Of a stretch of 64,000 bases of DNA, positions 1 to 10,699 are shown piece by piece. The notes beneath the pieces were generated by a model. It had not been told where the DNA came from. It did not search any database and was given only the letters and a program-made list of their open reading frames with translations. The position numbers and the translations under genes are program-made. Each line of letters opens with the position of its first letter. The stretch's first letter is position 1. Source of the stretch: Cyrtodaria siliqua (taxonomy: Eukaryota > Mollusca > Bivalvia > Adapedonta > Hiatellidae); the NCBI GenBank assembly GCA_037043455.1, contig JAWPHD010001234.1, positions 186,001 through 250,000 of the forward strand. The letters run 5' to 3'.

Positions 1-1136
1 TAGGTGAAGTGAAGTTTCATAAAAACTGTCAAGTAGTTTCAGAGGAGTAGTCGCTACAAGTTGAAGTTTTTACTATATAACTCTAGGTAAACAAAGATGG
101 CCACTGGCAGCCATGTTTAATGTCGAATCAAAATAATTTTTGACAAGGATCAACATCTTGTCATGCTGATCATTTCATAAAAAGTCCCATATCAATATCA
201 CTTACAGTGTTCAAGAAGTAGTCGCTACAAACTTGTTTTTAAAAATCTATGTTTAGCTGTGGTGGCCATCTTGAATTTCCAGCCGACCTGAAATTGTGCT
301 AGGATCAACTAGACATCAAGAGCAATATTCCTGTGAAGTTTCATGAAAATCCGTCTAGCGGTTTCAGAGGAGTAGTCACTACACATTTTTACTATACAAA
401 CTCTTATGTAAACAAAGATGGCCACTGGCAGCCATGTTTAACGTCGAATCAAAATAATGTTTGACTAGGATCAACATATTGTCATGCTGATCATTTTAGA
501 AAAAGTCCCATATCAATATCACTTATAGTTTTCAAGAAGTAGTCGCTACAAACTTATTTTTTAAAAATCTATTTTTAGCTGTGGCGGCCATCTTAAATTT
601 TTGGACGACCTGAAATTTTGCTACGATCAATTGGACATCAAGAGCAACATTCCTGTAAAGTTTCATGAAAATCCGACAAGTAGTTTCAGAGGAGTAGTCG
701 CTACAAGTGTTTACTATATAACTCTATGTAAACAAAGATGGCCACTGGCAGCCATGTTTAACGTCGAATCAAAACGATTTTTGACAAGGACCAACATCAT
801 GTCATGCTGATCATTTTAGAAAAAGTCCCATATCAATATCACTTATAGTTTTCAAGGAGTAGTCGCTACAAACTTGTATTTTAAAAATCTATTTTTAGCT
901 TTGGCGGCCATCTTGGATTGTGCATCAACATGAATTTTTGCTAGGATCAACTAGACTTCATGGGCAACATTTCTGTAAAGTTTTATGAATATCCATCCAG
1001 TAGTTTCAGAGGAGTAGTCGCTACAAATAAAAGTTAACGGACAGACGGACGGACAGACGGACAGACGGACAGACGGACGACGGACGCCGCACCACGGCAT
1101 AAGCTCTGCTGATCTCTGATCAGTAGAGCTAAAAAT
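1..1136 (+). mobile_element. Pearl/Helentron-like non-autonomous element, copy 1 (5' end off window)
   Basis: About three tandem units of roughly 322 bp, each made of two related halves marked by 'agtagtcgctacaa'. They are followed by a GGAC/AGAC microsatellite (about 1037-1086) and a 3'-terminal hairpin: agctctgctgat (1102-1113) pairs imperfectly with atcagtagagct (1119-1130), then AAAAAT. A tandem-repeat core, tetranucleotide microsatellite and terminal hairpin match bivalve pearl elements, usually interpreted as Helentron derivatives. The ORF at 601-810 lies inside the repeat and is not a gene. The class is inferred from structure. Confidence 0.75.
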
Positions 1137-1822
1137 AATATTTTTTTAAAAAAAAAAAATGATTTTTTGGAGAGGATTTTTGGATACAAAATATTGCAAA
1201 TGTATTGAATTTTGAAGATTATTTATTACTTAATATATATTTTTTGTATTTATTAGAGCTTTCAGTACAAAACAGGTAATGTTTCCTGTTCTACATTTAA
1301 TTGTAACCAACTAAAGTAAACGGACACATTTTATGTATAAGAATTAAAGCGCTGAGTGATCCAAAAACTAAATGTTCCCATAAATATCATCATAGTCATA
1401 AATATAATGTACAAAGTTCCATTCAAATGAACTGAGGCATGGAAGAAGCATATTTTATTCATGAATATCAAACAAATGTTTTTTTAATCAGAACACAAAA
1501 TGCTGATATGTTCCATTAAAAACTGCATAATTACACACTTAAATAATAGATGAATAGACAGCGATAAATAATACTTGAATAGACAACAAAATGAAAACAA
1601 TTATTTTTGTTCTAAATTGAAAATATTGTTTATTTCTCCCTAGAGATCTGCATGAAGTGAAAAATGGCCTTTTAAATTATATATCAACAGTCTGAAGTAA
1701 TGTATTAGGACTTATAAAACAAAACAAACAAGAGTCAACTTTTTTGTTTGATTTAAAAATGGAGTACGAGATAACATAATTATTTTTCATCGAAATCAGT
1801 TATTTGAGACTTTTTTTTTTTT
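1137..1822. other. AT-rich non-coding stretch
   Basis: No open frame with splice signals, no tandem repeat and no terminal inverted repeats seen. Homopolymer A and T runs sit at both ends. Confidence 0.5.
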
Positions 1823-1826
1823 TTAA

Positions 1827-2049
1827 CCCTTAGCCCGTTATGAATGTACAATGGACTGTCCTTTCTTTAAATTTAGACCATTCCATTTAGGTGACAAAGG
1901 GGTGTTTTGGGGGAAAATGTCACTGATCAGCAGCCGGATATTGTAATCCCTGAGTAACTTGCAGGCTGATCTGGATTTACAACTCGCAGGCTAATCAGGG
2001 TTTACAATGGACGCAAAGGCTATTATAGTCGTGCTTAGCGGTTTAAGGG
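1827..2049. mobile_element. Short TTAA-flanked MITE (piggyBac-like ends)
   Basis: The 223-bp element is flanked by TTAA on both sides (1823-1826 and 2050-2053). Its ends are CCCTTAGCCCG and CGGTTTAAGGG, giving an imperfect inverted repeat after TTAA, the usual arrangement of piggyBac-type MITEs. A diverged relative in opposite orientation lies at 24745-24920 and shares the stretch around 'tggaatggtctaaattta'. No coding capacity. Confidence 0.65.
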
Positions 2050-2300
2050 TTAAAATTATTTGAATAGCGCACGCTTACAAAGTTTTCTGTATTGATAACG
2101 TGTCACCACCCCTATGCCATGGCTGCACCACACTCAAATAATGGCGTAGATTATTTATGGCTGTAAGAGTTTTATGTCTGGTAGTTTTAAAACTCAAAAT
2201 AAAACTCCATTTTGTATTGTTAGTATTGATTATCGATAAAAATATATGCATGAACATAAATAACTGTATACTAATAGCGAGATTTTAAATAATTAAACAA

Positions 2301-2556
2301 GTGAATTGAAGGGTTATATGGTGCCTAACAGAAATGAACATGCCACTGGCTCATCCTCCGTTTACATCAAGGTAAAATATGGAGAATGGTCTTAGAACCT
2401 TCTTACTTGCATACGCTGTGTCATGATTATAAAGACCTTAAATGAGCATGATACAAAATGATAAAATGATATGAGTGGGGGTCCTACCCCTCTGCATGTG
2501 ACAGTGTGTTTTTGAGATTGCAGTGGTTGTATTCTACCCCGACAACCACACGGGGA
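2301..2556 (-). mobile_element. SINE family C, degenerate copy
   Basis: Reads 'ggttatatggtgcctaacag' through 'accccgacaaccacacgggg' and matches the copies at 41978-42364, 43426-44867 and 50867-51232. A perfect 14-bp direct repeat AAATAATTAAACAA flanks it (2287-2300 and 2557-2570). The tail is on the low-coordinate side, so the element is in minus orientation. Several internal deletions. Confidence 0.8.
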
Positions 2557-2568
2557 AAATAATTAAAC

Positions 2569-3152
2569 AAAGGACTAGGTATGATATTAAGAACAAAATT
2601 GGCCCCCAATATTGAAAGTTTTAATGCACACTTTTTGAATATCTATATTAGCTACAAATGAACTGAAACAATATTAAAACTCATTACAAGTACGTTTGAA
2701 GGCTCTAAATGAGTTTAAGAGCCTCACAAACAAGGTCTTTTCTTTCAAAAAAATGACATTTTTGTTCATTTTCAGCAGTTTTCGAACAGTTTTTGGTCTT
2801 GGAAACACAGAGCGCACCCTCGCACAGCTGAATTTTTGTTTAAACAAGTACTTGATAGGGATGCATCATCAGCCAAAAAACTGTGTGCTCGGAGGTGCGC
2901 TCTATATTTTTAGGATCAAAATCTTGCCCAGAAAGGTCCAAAATCTACAAAATATAACAAAATTACCAAAAATGCCATTTTTTGAGACCCTGTTAATTCT
3001 TTTAGATCAATAAAATAATTAAAAATATAGTTTGAAGATAGAATATGATCAATTTACTTCAACATGCACAACAGATTATATGTAAATATTTTTTTTTTGC
3101 ATTTTGAACATATTGGGGGCCAAAATACCCCTTTATCATACCTTGTCCTTTA
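2569..3152. mobile_element. Foldback MITE with TIRs of about 45 bp
   Basis: The left end 'aggactaggtatgat...ggcccccaatat' (2571-2615) is the reverse complement, with small differences, of the right end 'atattgggggcc...atcataccttgtcct' (3108-3149). Inner sequence is also partly self-complementary: 'agagcgcacc' near 2810 pairs with 'ggtgcgctct' near 2895. The 105-aa ORF at 2696-3013 runs through the folded arms, so I do not call it a gene. Superfamily not determined. Confidence 0.6.
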
Positions 3153-3556
3153 TTGCTTTAATTGATTATTATAATTCAAATCACACTTAATTTTCAGTCA
3201 ATAGAAATGAACATGACAATTTTTGAGACAGCACAAGAAAATGTGTCCATCAAACACAAACACTGTAGTAGTTGATAACATATAAAAATGGACTTATGTA
3301 ATTGTCAATTTCTTTTTTTCGTAAATGCATATGTACAAATAAGTACATACAAATGTTGTACGTACATTGGAGGGACGGACGGACAGACACAGGTAATTTT
3401 TGACACCATTTGCCCATTTCACTTCAGTGGCAGAGCATACAAATGAGCTGCCAGTAGTGACCGTCAGTCAAAGGGTCGTATTATCTGAAATGCAGTGCAG
3501 CATCCAAAAGTCGACGACATTTTCAAAGAAGTTTCACTTAGATCAGCAGAATGTTG

Positions 3557-3862
3557 CTTAACATATTTCCCCATATAGTAGTGCCTCCAACAAAAAAAAA
3601 ATATATATAAAAAAAAAATCAAAAAAAAAAAAAAAAAAAATCTTCATTTTGTCAGACGGAGTTTAAAAAAATCTTTAATCAAATTTTTTTTAAATACATT
3701 TTTTTAAATACATTTTTGATCTATTGAAACAAAAAAAAATCTAAAAAAAATTGATCTTTTGTATAACACCCAATTCTTTATTTAATTTTATAAACGCGCC
3801 CCCTTTTATGTTTGCATAGAGCCATCACCCGGGCGCTACTGTTAGGGGAAATACTGTATTAT
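3557..3862. mobile_element. MITE with TATTTCCCC ends and an A/T-rich core
   Basis: Left end 'atatttccccatatagtagt' and right end 'gctactgttaggggaaatac' form imperfect inverted repeats of about 22 bp. The interior is mostly A and T runs. The element at 50812-51303 has the same ends. Target-site duplication not clear. Confidence 0.55.
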
Positions 3863-4680
3863 AAATTCAAACAGCATCCATTAAGACTATAATTATGTAC
3901 ACATCTACAGTAATAAAAGATGATCTGCAAAATTGTCTGTCCGTCACTATGGTCATTCAGAACATTGTAAATTTGCATGAGTCTCTAGTACAAACCTGAC
4001 TATTGAATGAAAATGAAGTTTGCCCAGTTTGGATCAATATGTCATGGATTTTAATGGTTAAGTCAATAAGCGTTTGTCATCTACAATTTGATGTATAGGA
4101 GTGTAGGATATCTCGACATGAAAAAAAGGTTGGCATAAAATATTTCACAGGAATTATCGATGAGCCGCTGTGAAACGTACATGTACATCGCCCTGATAGT
4201 CCTTGTCCCCCACAGTGGGCGGTTTGATTAAAGATTTTTGTAACCTGTCAGTCTGACTGCATTGACGATAAATCGTTCGTGTCAATAAATTCTACAACAT
4301 TAAGCCAATCTTTCTCAAAAAAGGCCAAATACAAAACTATGTTGTAGTGGAACAATTATTTTGCAATGGCAAACAAAACTATGACATTCATGTGTTACTA
4401 TTTGTCCATGTTTTACCAGAAACTGTGTCATATTGTGTTATAAGACATCCAGATAAAGAGATAACGGTTCAAAAGTTCTCTCTTTAACAAGAATTTATTT
4501 AAGCTTAGTATGTAATGCTCACAAGTTCATATTCAACAGGCAGATAAGTAGTAAAAATATTGACACAAAAGCCGAAGCATAGGTGCATATTGAAGTTCAA
4601 AATTCATTTTAATCAATATATAGAGAACATGTAAAACTTGTAATACAAGGTAAAAGGCTTTTAATCAAATTAAGTTAATT
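3863..4680. other. Non-coding stretch without recognised features
   Basis: AT-rich sequence without open frames, tandem repeats or paired ends that I could see. Confidence 0.4.
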
Positions 4681-5033
4681 GCTCATCAACACATCTTATT
4701 TCTAGCCGCCCCAATGTGGGTTGTGATGTCCAGTGGTAGAGCACTGGACTCAAGATCATACAAGAGGTGAGTGGTTTGATCGTCACCATGGCGGCCATGA
4801 TATTTATCCCTGAGTAAGATAATTAACCCACATTGCTTGGTACTGGTTCTAACCAGGAAGCCATCGAGAGCGATAAATATAAGTTTTGCAAGAGATGTTA
4901 AAAGAAATATGTTACACTTTAAGCCACCCCACAGAGAGGGGAAGTATATTTGAAAACCGTGCTCTACTCTTACCATCAAGATTCCTATGTCTTTTTTAAT
5001 TGCTCGTATATATATATAAAAAGTCATAAGCTG
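4681..5033 (-). mobile_element. SINE family D fragment, split by a SINE B insertion
   Basis: The low-coordinate piece (4681-4713, 'gctcatcaacacatcttatt...ccgcccca') and the high-coordinate piece (from 4922, 'ccacagagaggggaag' to 'attcctatgtc') are the two halves of the SINE D 3' region seen intact at 29162-29480 and 37870-38133. SINE B at 4714-4921 separates them. Confidence 0.75.
4714..4921 (+). mobile_element. SINE family B (tRNA-derived), nested in SINE D
   Basis: The tRNA-like head has an A box (tccagtggtagagcactgg) and a B box (gtggtttgatcgtcacc), followed by a body ending near 'aagaaatatgttac'. It is flanked by AGCCGCCCCA (4704-4713) and AGCCACCCCA (4922-4931), a 10-bp target duplication with one mismatch. 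The same family is at 7419-7620. Confidence 0.8.
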
Positions 5034-5089
5034 TAAGCATGCTTTGGGTACAAAAACTATTTTTGTTACAAATAATTAGATCCTGATCA

Positions 5090-5470
5090 GCAGCAAAAAA
5101 AGACTATCTTCAATGTAACTTAAATAACAGTGACCTTTACCTTGAAACCAATGACCTCAAATGCAATCGAAACCATCCTTTCTAGATAGGCTACAACATA
5201 TAGCAGGCTACAACATATAAAGTTTTTTTCCTATACTTCATTCCTATCAAGTTTTCAGTCAGAAACCATTTTTATTTTATATTTAAAGCAACAGTGACCT
5301 TGACCCCAGTGACCTGATATGCATTCCCAAGTTTTCTTTTCTATATAAGCTACCGACCCACCAAGCTTCATTCCAATATCTCATTCCTAATTGAAGTGAT
5401 CACCTGGAAACCATTTTACTGTTTTAAGTAACAGTGACCTTGACCTTGACCCCAGTGAAAACCTGGGTAA
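5090..5470. repeat. Diverged tandem repeat with TGACCTTGACC motifs
   Basis: Three diverged units of roughly 130-150 bp, each starting around 'acagtgaccttgacc...agtgacct' and continuing to 'aagcttcattcc'. The last unit carries TGACCTTGACCTTGACC (5435-5451), the reverse complement of overlapping TCAAGGTCA nuclear-receptor half sites. Confidence 0.6.
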
Positions 5471-6060
5471 TAAAAGTGCCCAAAAAACTTACTGAAGGAT
5501 GTTTTGTTGTAGTTACACTCAATGCTACTACTTATTCGTGAAATAAAAGATATGCCCGTTCTCTAGACTTAATTATATTGTTAAAAGAACTGTTATTTAA
5601 AATAATCTCAGCCCTTAACAATCTCCAAGTTCGGAGTATGACTGTCATTCTAATGAACAATTCAAGAAGATAGCACGCCTGACTTGTGAGTATTTGTATT
5701 TATTCCCGACTTTGTGAACGATATAAGGTTATTCAGATTTTACTTTCAATTCTTATAATGCTCAGTTTCCTCGCTAGATATAAGTAGCTTATGCTTGTTC
5801 AGGTATATAAACACAATGAACACGAGCCAGGGATCAGCTAGAAACTTTACTGTAAGCACCTTCAGAATTACTAGGCATAGTTGGTAAGGAACACAAGGAT
5901 TAGTCTTATTTATCAATATTGGCACAGCTTTTGGCTTGCACTTACCAGTGCCACCAGCCAATGTATTGATTTGATTTTTTTACTGGAAATAACAGGTTTT
6001 CTGCTAAAATATTGGAAGTTCAATGCAGCGCGAACCAATAATAGGTGTTCGCAATGTTTA
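5471..6060. other. Non-coding stretch without recognised features
   Basis: Short ORFs on both strands (5746-5961, 5881-6063) overlap, have no coding character and lack splice context. Confidence 0.4.
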
Positions 6061-6062
6061 TA

Positions 6063-7424
6063 AATCAGTAGTGGAGTGCGGGGCCCAGTGGTAGTGGAGC
6101 GCAGGGCCCAGTGGTAGTGGAGTGCAGGGTCCAGTGGTAGTGGAGTACAGGGTCCAGTGGTAGTGGAGTGCGGGGTCCAGTGGTAGTGGAGTGCAGGGTC
6201 CAGTGGTAGTGGAGTTCGAGGCCCAGCGGTACTGGAGTGCGGGTCTAGTTGTAGAGGAGTGCGGGGACACGTGGTAGTGGAGTGCTGGGTCCAGTGCGGG
6301 TTCAGTGGTAGTGGAGTGCGGGTTCCTGTGGTAGTGGAGTGCGGTGTCCAGTGGTAGTGGAGTGTGGGGTCCTGTGGTAGTGAAGTGCGGGGTCCAGTGG
6401 TAGTGGAGTGCGAGGTCCAGTGCAGGGTTCAGTGGTAGTGGAGTGCGGGTTCCTGTGGTAGTGGAGTGCGGGATCCAGTGGTAGTGGAGTGTGGGGTCTA
6501 GTGCAGGGTTCAGTGGTAGTGGAGTGCGGGTTCCTGTGGTAGTGGAGTGCGGGTTCCAGTGGTAGTGGAGTGCGGGGTCCAGTGGTAGTGGAGTGCAGGG
6601 TCCAGTGGTAGTGGAGTGCAGGGGTCCAGTGGTATTGGAGTGTGGGTTCCTGTGGTAGTGGAGTGCAGGTTCCTGTGGTAGTGGAGTGCGGGTTCCTGTG
6701 GTAGTGGAGTGCAGGGTCCAGTGGTAGTGGAGTGCGGGTTCCTGGGGTAGTGGAGTGTGGGTTCCTGTGGTAGTGGAATGTGGGGTCCAGTGGTAATGGA
6801 GTGCAGGGTCCAGTGGTAGTGGAGTGCGGGGACCCGTGGTAGTGGAGTGTGGGTTCCTGTAGTAGTGAAGTGTGGGGTCCAGTGGTAGTGGAGTGCGTGG
6901 TCCAGTGGTAGTGGAGTGCATGTTCCAGTGGTAGTGGAGTGCGGGTCCAGTGGTAGTGTAGTGTGAGGTCCAGTGGTAGTGGAGTACAGGGTCCAGTGGT
7001 AGTGGAGTGCGGGTCCAGTGATAGTGGAGTGTGGGGTCCAGTGGTAGTGGAGTGCGGAGTCAAGTAGTAGTGGAGTATGGGGTCCAGAGGTAGTGGAGTG
7101 CGGGTCCAGTGGTAGTGTAGTGTGGGGTCCAGTGGTAGTGGAGTGTGGGGTCCAGTGGTAGAGGAGTGTGGGGTCCAGAGGTAGTGGAGTGCGGGTCCAG
7201 TGGTAGTGTAGTGTGGGGTCCAGTGGTAGTGGAGTGTGGAGTCCAGAGGTAGTGGAGTGTGGGTCCAGTGGTAGTGGAGTGTAGGGTCCAGTGGTAGTGG
7301 AGTGCGAGTCCAGTGGTAGTGGAGTGTTGGGTCCAGTGGTAGTGGAGTGCGGGTCCAGTGGTAGTGGAGTGTAGGGTCCAGTGGTAATGGAGTGCCAAGT
7401 CCAGTGGTAGTGGATTGCGGTGTC
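6063..7424 (+). repeat. 23-bp minisatellite, about 59 units, derived from a SINE head
   Basis: The unit is approximately gtccagtggtagtggagtgc plus ggg, 22-24 bp, with many variants (cctg for ccag, cagg for cggg). The array runs directly into SINE B at 7419, whose A-box region reads gtccagtggtagagcg, so each unit looks like a copy of the SINE's own A-box region. The long minus-strand ORFs (287, 394 and 112 aa, rich in HYHW and STTTG) arise because 23 is not a multiple of 3 and the unit has no stops. They are not proteins. Confidence 0.9.
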
Positions 7425-7620
7425 CAGTGGTAGAGCGTCAAGACTCCAGATCGAGAGGTCAGGGGTTTGATCCTCACTATGGTCATGTTATTTATCCTGG
7501 AGCAATATAATTAATTCACAGTGCTTAGTTATGGTTCTACCCAGGAAGCCATCGAGAGTGAGTAATATCAGTTGCAACTACTTGTTCCGCAATCCATGTA
7601 AAAGAAATATTATTAAATCC
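7419..7620 (+). mobile_element. SINE family B (tRNA-derived)
   Basis: The tRNA-like head (A box tccagtggtagagcgtc, B box ggggtttgatcctcac) is followed by 'aatataattaattcacagtg' and 'acccaggaagccatcgagag', matching the copy at 4714-4921. The 5' end merges with the 23-bp array. Confidence 0.8.
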
Positions 7621-9100
7621 GTATTTTTTTAAAATAAAAATATTTCCAGGTATAGTTGAATGATGCGGTTCAGCCAACTTGATTTACTCCATATTACAGA
7701 ACTAAGTGATACATTGTACACCTAGGTGTTACCTAGGTTATGACAGCCTTACAATAACTGGAAGTTGGTAATGATATAAAGGGAGATAATTTAACAGTCA
7801 AATTTGTATAAGGCCAATAAAATTATACCTGTGTTTACTGTTACATTGCTGAAAAAAACAGGGTAGGTAGGCATTTTATTTTAAAAAAATATTATTTTTT
7901 TTGGCGAAGTTACATTTAAGGTGACGATGAGCTTTGATAAATGGGAAAATGTGGTATTTTAAAAACTACAATAGATAACAATATGAAATTGTGTATGTTT
8001 TATTGTTTCCCAAAAGGCCTGGCAACATACTGGCTCTTTTCCCAAACACTTGCAAATTATTGCAAAGGGGAAAAACAGTTTAATTTATTTTTCGCAAGTC
8101 TGGAAGAGGGTCAGTACCAACAGCAGGACAATGAGCACATGAGTCAGCCGTGATCGCGTGAACATAATTTATTTTTTTAAAAACAAAAAAAAATGGAGTC
8201 GGGGGTGTTTCCAGAGGGTCGGTCGGGTTACAGTAAACTCAGGTATAATTTTATTTAGATTAGGGGAAAGCACTTCTTGGTACAGCAAAGGGTAAATTAC
8301 TCTTTACATACAAATGCAACATACTAACTTTACTTGTAAGTGTTAAAAAATGAGTAACTATCTATTTTTTGTACACCTTTCACCAATGGTCACATAGCAT
8401 CACATTAATGGTCGAAGGTTTCGATTTATATAAAGCAAACTACATTTTTACTATTATTAAATTACAATGCAAAAAAGAAATCCTTTACTCAAACATTTTT
8501 TCAATTTTCAAATATGTTACGACTTTACAATACGAAGAATTCATACTATTGACATAACTTACTAAAATGATTACAGTAATTACAATGGTAATAGCTCCAC
8601 ACTGGACCCCTGCTGTCAAAAATACTTCAAAAATATCTAGGTCTCAATTAGCATGACGATAACAACCTTTGGCAAATTTACCTTTTTACCCTATTTAAAT
8701 TTTCTGATCAATTACATCATATGAAAGCCATTCGGCTGAATTAAGTTTGTTTTGTTACAATAAGCTATTTTAAATTCACTTGAAAAGCCATTTCATACAT
8801 TATGAAAGTGGTACAAAAGATATTTTTAATTATTACTGAATAGTCATTCACTGTATAATCAGGGGAGAGGAATAACAATGGATATTATCCCTAGTAACAA
8901 CCCAGGCACTGATAGAACTAGCTGGTGATTGGCAGAAATCTAGTCCTGACAACAGCCCCAACTTCAAAATAATGGAGAAATTTATAGAAAAGTTACAACA
9001 CTTGCTGGCTTTAGCAACTTCTACAAAGGTTCATAATAATGAATACCCCCACTTAAATTTTAAGTCAAATAAAGGGTCATTTGGTTTTCGTCATGTTTAA
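7621..9100. other. AT-rich non-coding stretch
   Basis: Small ORFs at 7941-8153 and 8369-8557 have no coding signature. No repeats or paired ends recognised. Confidence 0.4.
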
Positions 9101-9106
9101 ACTCCC

Positions 9107-9860
9107 CTTGTCAAAAAAAGCTACCTTATACGTACGTTTTGCGTAGCTAAAATTATTTCAAAAGCTACGTAAAACGTACGTAAAAGCTACGTAAAAGCTA
9201 GCGGTATTGGCACCTGCGTATTTCTTCGTATACGCAGCTTTTACAAAAATGATGCAAAACATAGCATTAACAAACAAGCTGCGCAAAAGCTGCGTTTTCA
9301 AAGGTCAACATAATAATTTACCTTTAATGTAAAAGCTGCGTAAAACGCAGCTTTTACGCAGGTGCCAATACCGCTAGCTTTTACGTAGCTATTACGCAGG
9401 TCTGCATAAACGAAGCTTTCACGCAGATCTCTGTAAAAGCTGCGTAAAACGCAGCTTTTACGCAGGTGCCAATACCGCTAGCTTTTACGTAGCTATTACG
9501 CAGGTCTGCATAAACGCAGATCTCTGTAAAAGCTGCGTAAAACGCAGCTTTTACGCAGGTGCCAATACCGCTAGCTTTTACGTAGCTATTACGCAGGTCT
9601 GCGTAAACGCAGCTTTTACGCAGATCTCTGTAAAAGCTGCGTAAAACGCAGCTTTTACGCAGGTGCCAATACCGCTAGCTTTTACGCAGGTCTGCATTAA
9701 CGAAGCTTTGATGCAGATCTTTGTTAAAGCTGCGTAAAAGCTTCGCAATAGCTGCGTAAAAACTGGCGGTATTGGCGTAAAACGCAGTTTTTACGCAGCT
9801 ATTACGAAGCTTCTGTGCAGATCTTTGTGAAAGCTGCGTAAATGAAGGATTTAAAAAGCT
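9107..9860. repeat. Self-complementary TACGCAG/CTGCGTA array
   Basis: A dense set of short palindromes such as gctgcgtaaaacgcagc, with about four tandem units of 92-104 bp from roughly 9330 to 9720 (gctgcgtaaaacgcag ... ggtgccaataccgctagc ... cagatctctg). The flanks hold diverged inverted copies: 'gctagcggtattggcacctg' near 9208 is the reverse complement of 'caggtgccaataccgctagc' in the units. A related cluster is at 18975-19385. Confidence 0.75.
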
Positions 9861-10699
9861 TCGTCTTTCTTTTTCAATAAAGGGTCCTCCGAGGGCTAGT
9901 GAAAATTTGAGCAGATATAAATGGAAACGTAAATGTAGTCAAAATGATGCGCCACGATAAGCACTACAGTCAAAGATAAGCACTACAGATCTTTGACCGC
10001 TAGAGCATGGAATACATAAGGATGTGATCAATAAGAAACAATCAGTAATAAAGGCAATAAAGTTTATATGTACTAAAATCTAGGTCCCCCTGTACAGGAT
10101 TCAAATTTAACAGAATAAATAACATCACTATATCTCAGCAGCAAATGTTGAACAGTACATGGAAATAACATGTTACATAATTTTAATCTTAAAAAGTGAT
10201 ATTGGTGAAACCGCAGAAATGAAATTTAAAGCTATTTGACACTGGAAAAGTGTTTCCTAAGCATTTTTATATTGAAATATTTAAACTATAAAACAAACAA
10301 CTGATATGCAAAATGCAATGTGAAAAAATAAACTATAAACGAAACATCTATTAAATTTCACTTTAACATGAAAAAGTTTGGTAGAAACACTTGCAGACTC
10401 AATATAATATTGAGCACTTATTTAAATTGAATATACACTGAAGGGACACACAGCAACCTTGTAGTTAATAAAACAGTTAAATTAGCACCCAAATTTACTA
10501 ACCCCACATCATTTATGTCTTTTCCCTCTTTATTCTACTATATGTTGAAAAATGTTAGGGATGCAATATAATCCACTCAGGTGTTTGCAAAATCAATTTG
10601 CTTTCAAGGATTCAAATAATGATTTGTGCATAATAAATATGAAAACAAATATTATTGTCCTTCAAAACTAAACTATAGACTTCATGTGAAACACATTTG
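9861..10699. other. AT-rich non-coding stretch
   Basis: No open frames, tandem repeats or paired ends recognised. Confidence 0.4.

Noticed and set aside
2696..3013. 105-aa plus-strand ORF
   Set aside because: Lies across the arms of a foldback MITE; no domain.
6058..7486. Long minus-strand ORFs (287 and 394 aa) rich in HYHW/STTTG
   Set aside because: They overlap in different frames and have the exact period of the 23-bp minisatellite; no domain, start context or splice signals.
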